Shown piece after piece: positions 1-10,100 of a stretch of DNA of 21,167 nt (position 1 is the stretch's first letter; every line of letters starts with the position of its first letter). A program made the position numbers and the translations under genes. This DNA comes from Aplysia californica (Eukaryota; Mollusca; Gastropoda; Aplysiida; Aplysiidae): positions 94,379 to 115,545 of the forward strand of contig NW_004797761.1 in NCBI RefSeq assembly GCF_000002075.1. The letters run 5' to 3'. Under the pieces are notes generated by a model, which searched no databases, had not been told where the DNA came from, and worked only from the letters and a program-made list of their open reading frames with translations.

Positions 1-42
1 GAGTGGTTTGCGGAAAATTGTGTCTCTACTCAGGCGCTGCTG

Positions 43-205
43 GCTATTCCAATGTTGGAAAATCCATGGTTTGGTGAACTATATATTGAAAATGGCTCGC
101 TATTCCAATTTTGGAAAATCCATGGTTTGGTGAACAATAGATTGAAAATGGCTCGCTATTCCAATGTTGGAAAATCCATGGTTTGGTGAACAATAGAGGT
201 AACAT
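43..205. repeat. 56-bp tandem repeat, about 2.8 copies
   Basis: Units start at 43, 99 and 155 with GCTATTCCAAT, so the period is exactly 56 bp. Each unit contains TGGAAAATCCATGGTTTGG followed by a TTGAAAATGGCTCG spacer. The copies are nearly identical, differing at a few positions such as ATGTTGG against ATTTTGG, so the array is young. The minus-strand open frame across it only reflects the repeat. No gene is recognised in it. Confidence 0.9.
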
Positions 206-942
206 GGCTTTAAACTTTAGTAACCGCCCCACGAGGGAAAAAATCAGACGTAGTTTTGTTTTGTTTTTGTTATTGTTTTTTTAAAAACAAGTTACAGAAC
301 GCCTTAACCTCATGTCCCAGTGCCACCCAGAGAGATGTATTTAACCTAGATCTAAATGCCCAGTTCACTCTGCACAAGGTTTTGTCAAATCTCCATTTGA
401 TGTGGTTTAATTCAGTCGAGGGACGCTAGATTTTCCTTCATGGAGGGACAATTTAAAAAAAACCCGGACCATTTTGGGACAAATAATTTGATCTAATCCT
501 CCAAAATTTGATTATATGCATGGTTTTGTAGGTCAACATCGGGTGGCCACTGCATGAGTTCCGTGACGTTGCGGTATCAAATCTTACTATTGTTTGTACA
601 CTTAAATGTGATAGGCCATAATTGAATTCCAGACCAAATTGGATGAACACTTGTATTGTAGTCTTATATTACGACCGTATTCTATTGCAAGTACCATAAA
701 ACTCTCACTAAAACTAAAAGCACTTTAGTCTGAGTTCACTTAGATAATGAAGCAAAGCAGAGGTCAATTTTATATTTTTTTTAAAAAGTGTGCACTTGTC
801 AGCGCCTTTGCCTAACCAGGCTGGATCCGACCTGGTCATGAAATTTCACCAACCAATGGGCATTCATCGTTCTAAACATGTTGCTGACGTGATGCAATTA
901 TCTGTCATTTCGTGGCAGAGTCATTTTTCACGAGGTGTTGTC
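206..942. other. no gene recognised
   Basis: This is AT-rich single-copy-looking sequence with homopolymer tracts near 265-285 and 770-785. I see no convincing exon, RNA gene or mobile-element end. It is probably intron of the gene whose last exon begins at 1453, or intergenic sequence. Confidence 0.4.
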
Positions 943-1014
943 CAGCTGAAAAGAGAGGGTCAGAGAGAGTGCCGTGTTCAGCTGAAAAGAGAGGGTCAGA
1001 GAGTGTGCCGTGTC
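943..1014. repeat. 36-bp direct repeat, two copies
   Basis: CAGCTGAAAAGAGAGGGTCA begins at 943 and again at 979, giving two adjacent 36-bp units that differ at very few positions. Because 36 is divisible by three, the plus-strand frame encodes a 12-residue duplicate (QLKREGQRECRV, then QLKREGQRVCRV). The surrounding 96-codon frame resembles no family I recognise, so I treat this as a minisatellite rather than a coding repeat. Confidence 0.85.
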
Positions 1015-1179
1015 CACTCCATAAACCTATTGTCGCCCAGACAATCAGTGCGATTTATGGTACCGTATATTATACTATAATATTATGAAGTTTTGGTGGT
1101 CAGGGCGTCTTTGAGGGAAGAGGTCACACACAAGGGCTAGGAGGAAACTTGGTGATTATACATATTGTGTCCAGCGGTA

Positions 1180-1239
1180 TTTCTCTGTCTGTCTGCCTAT
1201 CTGTCTGTCTGTTTCTCTTTATGTGTGCGCGCGCTCGTA

Positions 1240-1301
<62 letters not shown>
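1180..1301. repeat. (CTGT)n-like and (TG)n microsatellite
   Basis: A short CTGT/CTAT tract at about 1183-1211 is followed by a 60-bp uninterrupted TG run at 1242-1301. It lies in the intron just upstream of the IQ-motif exon. Open frames across it encode only VCVC or THTH and are artefacts. Confidence 0.95.
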
Positions 1302-1302
<1 letters not shown>

Positions 1303-1452
1303 CCGCATACATGTGTGAGTCTGTATGCTATTGTGAATATAAGTTTCTATGTGCGAGTATGTCTATGTCTGACTGTCATGGCAATCATTTTCAAGGCACT
1401 CTGAGATGATCAAGACGATAACTTTGTGTACCCGCCATTTACTCCTCCCCAG

Positions 1453-1621
1453 CCGTATCCGCGCGATCCAGGAGTCAAGAACCAAACGCTCGGAGCTTGA
1501 GAACAAGAAGTCTATCAAGATACAGGCATGGTGGAGAGGCACCATGGTACGGAGGAAACTCGGTCCATTCAAGCCGAAGAAGGAAAAGAAAGAAAAGAAA
1601 AGTGGAAAGAAGAAAAAATAA
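1453..1621 (+). CDS. last coding exon of an IQ-motif protein (IQCG/DRC9-like)
   Basis: A pyrimidine-rich acceptor (CTCCTCCCCAG, AG at 1451-1452) opens an exon whose first base completes a split codon. It then reads RIRAIQESRTKRSELENK to the TAA at 1619-1621. The middle holds an IQ motif, IKIQAWWRGTMVRRKLG, matching the IQxxxRGxxxR core that binds calmodulin or calmodulin-like light chains. The tail is GPFKP followed by a run of lysines. An IQ motif near the end and a lysine-rich tail are what I remember of IQCG (DRC9), a nexin-dynein regulatory complex subunit of cilia, but other single-IQ proteins such as IQCD or IQUB-like proteins cannot be excluded from 56 residues. The upstream exons are not visible in 1-1452, so the gene enters from the left. 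The frame extends upstream of the acceptor to an ATG at 1406, but that stretch reads like intron. Confidence 0.75.
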
Positions 1622-1622
1622 A
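1617..1622 (+). terminator. AATAAA overlapping the stop codon
   Basis: AATAAA overlaps the TAA stop at 1619-1621. It is too close to the stop to be the likely main signal, but is recorded because it is an exact hexamer. The hexamer at 1822 is better placed. Confidence 0.25.
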
Positions 1623-1821
1623 AATGCTGAATAATAGTCGTCTGTGGTTGACGTAGGCGCGTTATGAGATACGTCCTCGAGTAAAATAATTTAACGAAGC
1701 AGGACTGCATAGAATCATTTAGATTTGATAACATTAATAGTGTATCTTGATTTTATTTCCTTTTGGGTATAGCTAATAAGAAGCATGGTGGTGCTGTTTT
1801 TTAATTTCTAAATGAATTTTG

Positions 1822-1827
1822 AATAAA
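1822..1827 (+). terminator. polyadenylation signal for the IQ-motif gene
   Basis: An exact AATAAA lies about 200 bp after the stop codon and is followed within 30 bp by a GT-rich stretch (ATCTGGCGTGTCGGCGTTTT). This gives a plausible 3' UTR of roughly 220 nt. Other AATAAA-like hexamers lie nearby, so the exact site is a prediction. Confidence 0.55.
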
Positions 1828-1937
1828 CGTATCTGGCGTGTCGGCGTTTTGGATATCGTGTTCCGTGTCATGTAGGGTAAGCTAACTCATTGAGTCCCAC
1901 GAACGAATACCAATTTCTTCGATATTTCAAAGATCTG

Positions 1938-2076
1938 TGAGTTTTTTCGTTGTTTTGTTTTGTTGTTGATTTGTTGTTGTTGTTTTTGGTTGTTTGTTTG
2001 TTTGTTTTTGGGGGGTTTTTGTTGTTGTTTTTGTTGTTGTTGTTGTTGGTTTTTTTTTTGGGGGGGGGGTTGTTTT
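1938..2076. repeat. (GTT)n/poly-T/poly-G composite
   Basis: A GT-only tract made of GTT and GTTT units contains GGGGGG at about 2010 and ends in about ten T followed by about ten G. The same order, (GTT)n then T8-10 then a G run, recurs at 11689-11727 and at the right edge of the window. It is low-complexity, and open frames across it are artefacts. Confidence 0.9.
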
Positions 2077-2211
2077 ATTTAAATATCGTTTATAATATAA
2101 TGTCTTCAAACATACCATTCGAGGTTTGGGACTGTTTCCGTCATATTTTAATTTTTTTAAAAACATGCATTTGTGCTTTTTGTCTGTAGTAATAAATTTA
2201 CTTTCTAAAAA

Positions 2212-2575
2212 TGTGGAGGAGTGTGAGTAACTTGTTAGGCTACCGCACTCGTAATCGTGAGGTTGCGGGTTCGGGGGTTCGAGCCGCGGGCCCGACGCTG
2301 TGTTCTTGGTAAAAGCACTGTACGCGAATTTTGCTCACTTCACCCAGGTGAGAATGGGTACACGGCCATAGACCGCGAAAGATCGTGTTAGTATGTTAGA
2401 GTTTTAGCACCTCTAAAGGCTGCTTGAACTGCATGCTTCCCAGGAAGTTGAGGTTGTTTAAGAATTATGCTCTCGGGTCTGCTGGGGTAATAGTATAGAT
2501 TGTGAAGCGCATAGAGCTTGCTGTTGAGCGGAGATTTGCGCCATGCAATTGCTATCTATGATCAAATTTAAAAAA
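2212..2575 (+). repeat. tRNA-derived SINE
   Basis: A tRNA-like head carries an A-box region (TTGTTAGGCTACCGCACTCG) and a good B box, GGTTCGAGCC at 2276-2285, so it is a relic of an RNA polymerase III promoter. The body follows, and the 3' part contains TGTGAAGCGCATAGAGCTTG and TTTGCGCCATGCAATTG. These match the GAAGCGC(T/A)TAGAGC ... GCGCTATATAAAT tail that I remember from SINE2-type elements in molluscs and other animals. A small duplication (GGGTTCGGGGGTTCGAG) precedes the B box, and the tail is diverged. The outer limits are approximate because no target-site duplication was found. Confidence 0.7.
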
Positions 2576-2767
2576 TACATACGTGTATTAATTGTTGTTA
2601 TTTTCCATTTTCCTTTCAGTATGCTACTTTCCACATTTATTTGTTCCCCTTAGAATTACCATTACCTCGCTTTCAAACTGCTATTTCTGAAAAGATTCTT
2701 TACATTCGAAAGATTGGATATGTAAAATGGAAATTGTGAAATAAAACGTCTACAGCAACATTTCCAA

Positions 2768-2802
2768 CGACTCCTTTTTTTTCTTTTTTTTTTTTTTTTT
2801 TT
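2768..2802. repeat. poly-T tract
   Basis: A T-run with one internal C. It could be the poly-A tail of a minus-strand retroposon, but no body is recognisable beside it. Confidence 0.8.
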
Positions 2803-2943
2803 GCTACTTGATACATGTATGTCAACGCTGATTGTTGTTCTTCGTCAACTGCACGGCAAGTTTAACAGCTTCTTGTTGTTGTCGTCGTCAGTGTTGCTGT
2901 TGTTGAAGTTGTTGTTCCTCATTCTCCCTCACTGTTTCTTTTT

Positions 2944-2984
2944 CTGTCTGTCTGTCTGTCTATCTGTCTGCCTGTCTGTCTGCC

Positions 2985-3040
<56 letters not shown>

Positions 3041-3042
3041 CC

Positions 3043-3097
<55 letters not shown>

Positions 3098-3155
3098 GTT
3101 CTCTGGCCCTCTCTCTGGCTCTCTCTCTCTCTCTGGCTCTCTGTACTGCTGTCTG
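2944..3155. repeat. (CTGT)n followed by (CT)n microsatellite
   Basis: About 95 bp of CTGT with occasional CTAT/CTGC units runs to about 3040, followed by a long CT run to about 3093 and then interrupted CTCTGG units. It abuts the SINE at 3165. Translations such as CLSVCLSV are artefacts. Confidence 0.95.
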
Positions 3156-3164
3156 CTGAAGAGC

Positions 3165-3360
3165 AGTAAGGCGCCTTCCCTTCGCTCTCAGGAGACCCGA
3201 GCTTGATCTCTGAGTGGAGATTTATTTCTTCTTTTCTGTCGATCTTTCAGCTGAGATGCTGTATCCTTCTCGGGCGAGGCCGGCTCTGACTCTGACAGGT
3301 AAGGTCGAAGCCCCACTCCTAAATGATCTAAATTGAGTTTGTGGGGTGTAAAAAACACCA
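3165..3360 (+). repeat. 5'-truncated tRNA-derived SINE, same family as 16812-17062
   Basis: The head reads TAAGGCGCCTTCCCTTCG then CAGGAGACCCGAGCTTGATC. This resembles the molluscan SINE head that continues through GGAGACCCGGGTTCGAATCC, with a decayed B box. The body contains TGACAGGTAAGGTCGAAG followed by CCCACTCCTAAATGATCT. The SINE at 16812 carries TGACAGGCAGAGTCGGAAG followed by CTGCCTCCTAACTGAACT, so the two share one body. It is flanked on both sides by CTGT/CT microsatellites, suggesting insertion into, or seeding of, simple repeats. Confidence 0.65.
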
Positions 3361-3640
<280 letters not shown>

Positions 3641-3812
3641 ACTTATGTTTCTCAGGCGTCCTGTTAGGTCATAATTTGTTATCATGCTGGACTCTGAGGT
3701 GAATTATTCTGGTTCAATTCTCAACAAAACGTTTAGGTATTCATGTTCTTTTAGAATAATTATCTAATAGTCCCTGCCCCCTACCCTCACCCCATCCCAC
3801 CCTTTCCGAACC

Positions 3813-3960
<148 letters not shown>

Positions 3961-4560
3961 TATGTACCGTGAGTTTGTGTGTGTGTGTTATATATTATAT
4001 AAACAGACGCAGAGCATTTAACTTGGAGTTGGTGAAGAGCTTAAACAGCCCCTCTCCATAATGATTCAAACGGCATATCATAAGCTGTTTGTGTTAATGT
4101 TAAATGATCTTTTGTCATCTGTTTTATATCAAATGTAAAAGCACACATGAAATGCATTGAGTTGAGAAGTTTCAAAGCCACATGGTGAAAAAAAATTAAT
4201 GTACGAATGCAAAAAATAATTAATTTCATGTTTTTGTTCTACTTGTAAATGTACAAAGCATTATTATGCTAGGTCTCTAATGTATATTATTAATAATTAT
4301 GCTACAACAACACTAAATTGCACCCTTTTCCCTCTCGAATTTTGATGGATTATAACATTGAATTGTAATGACTCAGGCTCCTTAAAAATTATGAAATCTA
4401 TCTAAAACATAGATTTTAGAAATAATATTGAGAGTTTTGGAAGTGGGTTGGCTATATTGTAGGCTAGGCTCATTCATTATTATTTATTATTTATACTGAA
4501 TTGTAAAAGAAAAGATAATGGCGAACATGGTACAGTACGAATCTACGACGCTGCTCTACT
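3961..4560. other. no gene recognised (AT-rich intergenic)
   Basis: This AT-rich stretch holds a short TG run near 3974-3988 and AT-rich palindromic bits near 4285-4300. I see no exon, RNA gene or element end. By position it separates the IQ-motif gene from the probable RPL15 promoter. Confidence 0.4.
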
Positions 4561-4564
4561 GCTC

Positions 4565-4660
4565 TCACTTCCTACTGACTCTCGACTACTTCCTGTGCAG
4601 AAACATTACGTACGTACTTCCTTTTTCTATTAGGGAGCCTGTGGACACGGTGGGTGTTTG
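4565..4660 (+). promoter_or_regulatory. candidate RPL15 promoter and non-coding exon 1
   Basis: Ribosomal protein genes typically start at a C within a pyrimidine tract (TCT/5'-TOP initiator), often below ETS-family sites. Here ACTTCCTAC (about 4567) and ACTTCCTGTG (about 4590) resemble ETS sites. They are followed by TACTTCCTTTTTCTATT (about 4614-4630), which fits the YC(+1)TTTTY initiator. About 35 nt later GGACACG|GTGGGT gives a possible 5' splice site near 4652. This would make a 30-35-nt TOP exon 1 and an intron of about 2.3 kb to the acceptor at 6976-6977. An alternative is TTTCCGGCTTTG near 5966, which fits the initiator less well. This is inference from motifs only. Confidence 0.3.
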
Positions 4661-4827
4661 ATATTGAGCTGTTAAATCTGAACTAATCTGCCCCAAAATG
4701 TTTGACATCTGTTCTACTAGATTGCAGTTATATACTGTAATTTGTTAAGCATTTAAAGAAGCTATTATTGTTATCCCCAGAGCTGGTGAATTTTACTTAG
4801 ACGTGTTGTAAAATGTATTGGCAAATA

Positions 4828-4851
4828 GATTCTAGATCTAGATCTAGGCGG
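4828..4851. repeat. AGATCTAGATCT palindromic cluster
   Basis: AGATTCTAGATCTAGATCTA is made of overlapping BglII/XbaI-like palindromes (AGATCT, TCTAGA). Larger clusters of the same kind occur at 5008-5090 and 11332-11440. Confidence 0.8.
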
Positions 4852-5007
4852 CAAGCAAACTAACCCTGACCGTAGTGACGCCTGGTAACGGATTACCAAA
4901 TCTTTTAATTCACTGATTTTCTTTTTCTCAAGCACCCTTTTCTTTCCTTGTTTCAAATTGTCAACCGACGGCTGGCGTTTCGTTAGAGTTAGGCGTTGTA
5001 ATGATAT

Positions 5008-5090
5008 GATATAGATTATAGATCTAGAGTATATATCATATCTAGATTCTAGATCTAGAAATCTACATCTAGATAGATCTAAATCTAGTC
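5008..5090. repeat. AGATCTAGA-rich palindromic tract
   Basis: Repeated ATAGATTATAGATCTAGAG, CTAGATTCTAGATCTAGAAA and ACATCTAGATAGATCTAAAT make a tract of nested palindromes that could fold into cruciform-like structures. The same composition appears at 11332-11440. Confidence 0.8.
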
Positions 5091-5766
5091 ACACTGTCTG
5101 CTGGGTAATCGGCCCACGTAGGTAGGCTAACCAATTTTGGCCCTCCTGAGTCTTTCTTTTGGCAGCCCAACTGACTAAGCCACATTCTTCTTCCTTCAGA
5201 AGAGGGGAAGATTGAAGAATACCAGACCACTCGTACATTTTTGCGCGAGAAAGTGGGGCGGGTGGAGGAGGGGGTTCAGGGGGGTCTGCCCCCCTGACAA
5301 AATTTTAATGAATATAGATCTATCTACCGGTCCGAGATTCTCCATTGAGAGATATTAAAAACAGGGAAATTATGAATTCCTAAGGTTGAGACATAGAATC
5401 TAGGCAAAGTCAGTCCGCTGGTCCGGTATTACTTCAATCTTACCCAGAAGAGTGCATTTCTCATAATATGATGCCAGATTTCTTTCCAGTTGATAGCTAA
5501 AACTATTTTCAAAGTCATCTGGGTAATCCGCCCAGGGTCTGGGCTAAACCCGCCCACACTATCCAGAGGGAGGAAGGACTTTCGTAATTAAGCAACCACC
5601 CCATCAATCAAACATCAAACACAATGAAGAGGCCAAACCCTACCCCTAACCCTCAATTCTGCTGTCTCATAGGTCGCTCGTTACACGGAAGTCCTCCACT
5701 CTACCAGTCCAAAAGCCAGTTGTACTACCTGGTCATGACAAAGTTACGGCAGTTTACGCATTTTTA

Positions 5767-5795
5767 GGCACTCTTGCACAATTGGGGGTTCCGTT
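5767..5795 (+). repeat. copy of a dispersed 30-bp motif
   Basis: GGCACTCTTGCACAATTG followed by GGGGTTCCGTT closely matches 11271-11300 and the complement of 11474-11504. No larger shared element was recognised around the three copies. Confidence 0.6.
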
Positions 5796-6677
5796 AAGAG
5801 ATACTTGTTTTGACCCTATCAACGATTACTTCTGGTTCTGAATGATTACTTTTTGAAGCATGTACCGATAGGCCTGTGGAGAGATATCCAATCAAACCTA
5901 GAATCTAGAGTGGTGTCCCCGGTACGCGTGCACTTCGCGATCGTTGAACGTATTTTCCGCCATTTCCGGCTTTGTACTTTCGTTTTTAGCTATTCCATTC
6001 AAGAAACTATTGACCTATAAAATGGTCTTGCTCATAGTCGCCAGATTTCTTAAACGTTGTGTGCCGAACAGTTTTTCCAACCTAGGGTGTTGTCTTCACT
6101 GAGCGTGCATTTCTTCTCAGTGCGTGCATGGGATTCTTCACTGTGCGTGCACCCATATATACACGTTGAAAGCCAAAAGAAGAGGAATCTGATAACATTA
6201 CTGCATTAAATGACCACACAGGAAGATAACAAGTCACTTTAGAAGCAAAGTAAGGCAATTTTAATTAGAATCTAAACTAATTTAATTTAGGGGGTATAAA
6301 TAGTTCAAATACATAGTGAAAAAAAATCAAACAGAATTTTTCACAACTAAAATCCACATTTTCCTACTCTTCATCACTCATTCCTCTGATCTTTCCATCT
6401 TTCACACAGTCCACATGCCACCATCCATGACATTCTTCAAACTGCAACCAAATAATCTCTAAAATTGAGTCTACTTTTTTTCTTAGTATTCTACTATATA
6501 TTTCATTGTGCACGCGCAGAGAAAACTCGAGTTTTTTCAGTCTTCACAACGCGTGCACCCCCCCCCCCGATCCCGAAACCCGCAATACAACTTGGCATAG
6601 AACTCGATAAAAGGTCACGTGAAACACTCAAGGAAGGAGTAGGCACATTTTTTAAGCTAGGGGATTTCTAATTTGAA

Positions 6678-6682
6678 CCAAT
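6678..6682 (+). promoter_or_regulatory. CCAAT box in a small repeated context
   Basis: AACCAATCAGAGGCAAATAGG lies about 300 bp before exon 2. Close relatives occur in intron 2 at 8124 (AACCAATCAGAGGAAAGG) and 8433 (AACCAATCAGAAAATAGG), with another CCAAT at 8411. It could be a promoter element or part of a dispersed repeat. Confidence 0.35.
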
Positions 6683-6977
6683 CAGAGGCAAATAGGTCAT
6701 AAAAACTAGTTCACAGGTCAGCGTTGAATGTCAACTTGCCACAGCTGATAAAAACACTCTCGATGATCCCTTGTCGGCAAACGAGTGATGGAAGTAAACA
6801 AAAATGGCTGCTGCACACACTGACGCATTCAATCAAACGCAAAAACGCAATTTGAGGCTAAAAACAAAGGAAAACAAAAGTGCACGCACCGAGAAGGCGC
6901 ACGCGCAGGGGCTACACCACTCTAGATCTAATTGTAAAACATCAAATTATCATTTATGGTCAATTTTTGATTTTCAG

Positions 6978-7161
6978 TGACCTGTCACCATGGGGGCCTA
7001 CAAGTACATGCAAGAGATCTACAGGAAGAAGCAGAGTGACATCATGCGCTTCCTCATCAGAGTCCGCTGCTGGCAGTTCAGACAGTTGTCTGCCATTCAC
7101 AGGGCATCTAGACCCATGCGTCCTGACAAGGCTCGTAGACTTGGATACAGGGCAAAGCAGG
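6978..7161 (+). CDS. RPL15: RPL15 exon 2 (first coding exon; ATG at 6990)
   Basis: The acceptor TTTTGATTTTCAG precedes 12 nt of 5' UTR (TGACCTGTCACC) and the start ATG at 6990, in good context (ACCATGG). The exon encodes residues 1-57 plus the first base of Gly58 and ends at CAGG|GTAAAT. The start is fixed by the invariant family N-terminus MGAYKY. Confidence 0.97.
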
Positions 7162-10100
7162 GTAAATAATTTTGCTCCTTCTGATAGTACTGTTGTGAAA
7201 TTTTGCACCGTACCCACTCATGACTCATGCCTATTTTTATGTTTCAGATTCAGGTCTTATGCTGCAGTAGGTTATATATGAGTTGAAACTGTTTCTGGGC
7301 CTTCTAAGATTTTTTCCTTGCTAGTTTATGTAATAGTAATTGATCCTAGTTGTTTGTTGCACCGTCAGATAAATAAGGGGGGGAGGGGTATGTGTACTGT
7401 TCAGATAATTTCGCTCATCTTAGTGTACAGGCAGCTTGGGCATCGAAGCAACGAGTAGGCGTTCATGACGCGTCTTTTTATGACAGGTTTTATTTACAAA
7501 AGGAGTGTGGGCGGCGCATTCGGGGATCCTTTTTTTTTCGGTTGTCGGGACTTTCCAAAACCGTGCTGGCGGTCCGGCAGCAGTATGCCTTTCGGTAGAC
7601 TAATATCGGCAATAAAGCGATCCGCGGATTCGGTTAGATCAAAGCCTGGCCTATCATATACCGAATGTAAGGCGGGGGGGGGGGGTCATGAGCAGTAGTT
7701 CCAAATTTATTTTGCATTTTTTAAACTGATGTTGAAGGGGGGGGTGCAAAAATTTAAGGAAGTCTTATCGGATTGGCTGTGATCCCTGTGCGTTTTTCAA
7801 CAAGGATACATTTTTAAAATGTGTCCCTGGCTGCACTAACAATTCAGGCATCTGTCAAATTGCTGCTAGATCTAGGTTTAGTGTATAGTTTGTTAGCTCA
7901 TTTTAATTATGTCATGCAAAATAGACACGGAAACATTGATTCATGCCGTTGAAAAGGGAAAATGCCTTTATGGCGGGGTAGCAATGCTAATCGCCCACTG
8001 CGCCTTGGGTCGGAAATCGGTCTCCGCGCGAGGGGTAATTTTTGGGCTGCTCGGAATCAGAAGTGACTCTTTTCTAAGTAGTTACAGGAAAACTCGCTGA
8101 TGAAAATAAATTAAAATCGGCAACCAATCAGAGGAAAGGTTAAACTAACGGCATGCCAGCGTACAATCCCGAACGATTTCTAGAACCGGAGATATTGCTA
8201 TGTTTGTGCAAATTTCCTTTGCGGTTTGAAAACTAAGCGGAGCTGCGGGTTGATGGCCGACCACACAGGCGCCTCGCGTCTTATTTATTTAGCAATGCCA
8301 ATCGGGCATTCCCGCGAGGCGAAAATTTGGTCCCCGTTTACGGGCGGTTTTGTGGACCCGGCCGAAGCGTAGGTGACTAACTGTCAACCTCGGTCTGCTC
8401 TATTTCCGAACCAATCCGAATGAACTCTGCAACCAATCAGAAAATAGGGCAAACTAATATGTGGACGTTGAAGTTCGTACACATAAATTAACCTATACTT
8501 TTGGTGTCGGGAACACCGAAATCTATAAGGAGCTTGAATTTCAACGCCGAGATGGTAATAGATCTATCTATCCTCTATAGTGTGCTCAAATTTGAACGTT
8601 CTGTGTCAAGTAGTTGTTTAGACCCGATCATAAATGCACAACTACCCCCCTATCCAAAGCGGCTTCGCAGGGAGACCGGCCATTTTCCCCTCACTCTCGT
8701 GGCAAATGTATGTGACCTACAAATCCCCGCATGACTATTCGGGGCCCGTTCATTGGTCACTTGAAATAGGGCGGGCGCACGCATCCGGTTGTTTTTCTCT
8801 CTATTCCCCTGTAACATCGCAATGTGGGGTATTCGGAGGCGAGGTTATCTCGTCTCGGGGTGTTCGCGTCTCAACGGGGGAAAAGAATGTTTAATTGTAC
8901 GGCATGCTAGATTGAATTAACTTATCTTTTACGGTTGGCATGGTCTAAAGTCATCAAAAGCTTTACAATTATTTAGTCACGCTGCCGACATATTCTTAAA
9001 GATCCCATGTTGTGATACGATGCTATGAATAAAATGGACTCATCCTGACACCCCTTTTCCGCAAAATCGTAATATGTACACCACAATTTTAATTATAACA
9101 AAATAACTACGAAATTGGCAGTAAATCTGACTGCAGAAATGATATCTACACTCAAAAACACATCGGGTAGCCAAGTTTCTCTCGAACACTCCGATTAGTT
9201 ACCGAGATATTGTCTATCAAACATGTCCAACATACTTCAATGAATGACAAAACTTTCAAAAACATTTCTCTGGTTTCCTGCGGGTTTGTCACTAGTCACT
9301 ACTATCACTGTCTTTCTGGCATCTTTGAGGCAGCACAGTCCTTGTCGCGACTATCGTCATCAATTTCAGACTCTGAGACGGAGTCCACAACTGTTGTTTT
9401 CTTTGCCTTGGTTCTGGTGGGAACAGAAGGCCTTCCTTTTCCTTTTCCCTTTTTCCTTTTCTTCTTCTCCTCCTCCTCTGATATTCTTTGAATGAATGTA
9501 CTCAAAACTGGTCAAACTTTCGCCATACTGGCGTTTAACAGTTTTCCAGTTGGTTTTTTCTCTCTTGGCTTGTAACATAGGGGAAATTTTTTAAATAAAA
9601 AAGTAAAAAGTCCTTTATGCTGGGTCTGGTTGCTGGTTCCACTGGGGTCACTGGCCTCAACGGTGTAGGTGTTGATGAGGTTGATGGCAACCCATTGTAC
9701 CAGACTGCACAGCTGCGATTGCATTCTGCATTGCCTCCTTGCTGTATGGCGCTCTCTTCTTTACATAATTCCTCAACATTCTGTTTAAAAAAATAGCCAA
9801 AATTGTTATAAATTTATGCTCAACATTATCTGGGGGTAAATCCACCCACCAGGTAGGTGGAATTGCCCCAATGTAATAATGAAGTTTAATGGCCAACATT
9901 TTACATGTAGGTTGCTATGAATAAACTAATAGGAGGTAAAATAGCTAAGAGAAGATCATAACTTACAATCAATGCGAAGAAAATATGGTTGTGAAAATCC
10001 ACCCACCAAGTGGGTAGATGGTGGATTTACCCCAACTCTACTATGTAGATCCATGACCATAACAGAAGAATTTTCTTTTATAATGGCTTTATTGGTGCTT

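Larger units (their letters stand above)
4661..6977 (+). other. probable RPL15 intron 1: repeats, no coding exon
   Basis: Apart from AGATCT clusters, the stretch holds two related pieces beginning CTGGGTAATC(G/C)GCCCA (about 5100 and 5519), a block of GTGCGTGCA-type motifs (6100-6150) with cousins at 5934, 6509, 6550 and 6879, a 9-C run near 6560, a CCAAT box at 6678 and an NRF1-like GCGCACGCGCAG near 6898. No coding exon is recognised. If transcription starts within the last 300 bp instead of near 4617, the CCAAT and NRF1-like motifs would be the promoter. Confidence 0.4.

Noticed and set aside
1950-2189. 79-codon hydrophobic frame that looks like a membrane protein
   Set aside because: It is the translation of a GT-only low-complexity tract; the hydrophobicity comes from TTT and GTT codons.
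7909-8100. MADF-like start ([17 protein letters not shown])
   Set aside because: The resemblance ends after about 17 residues and the same DNA is part of the diverged 310-bp repeat.
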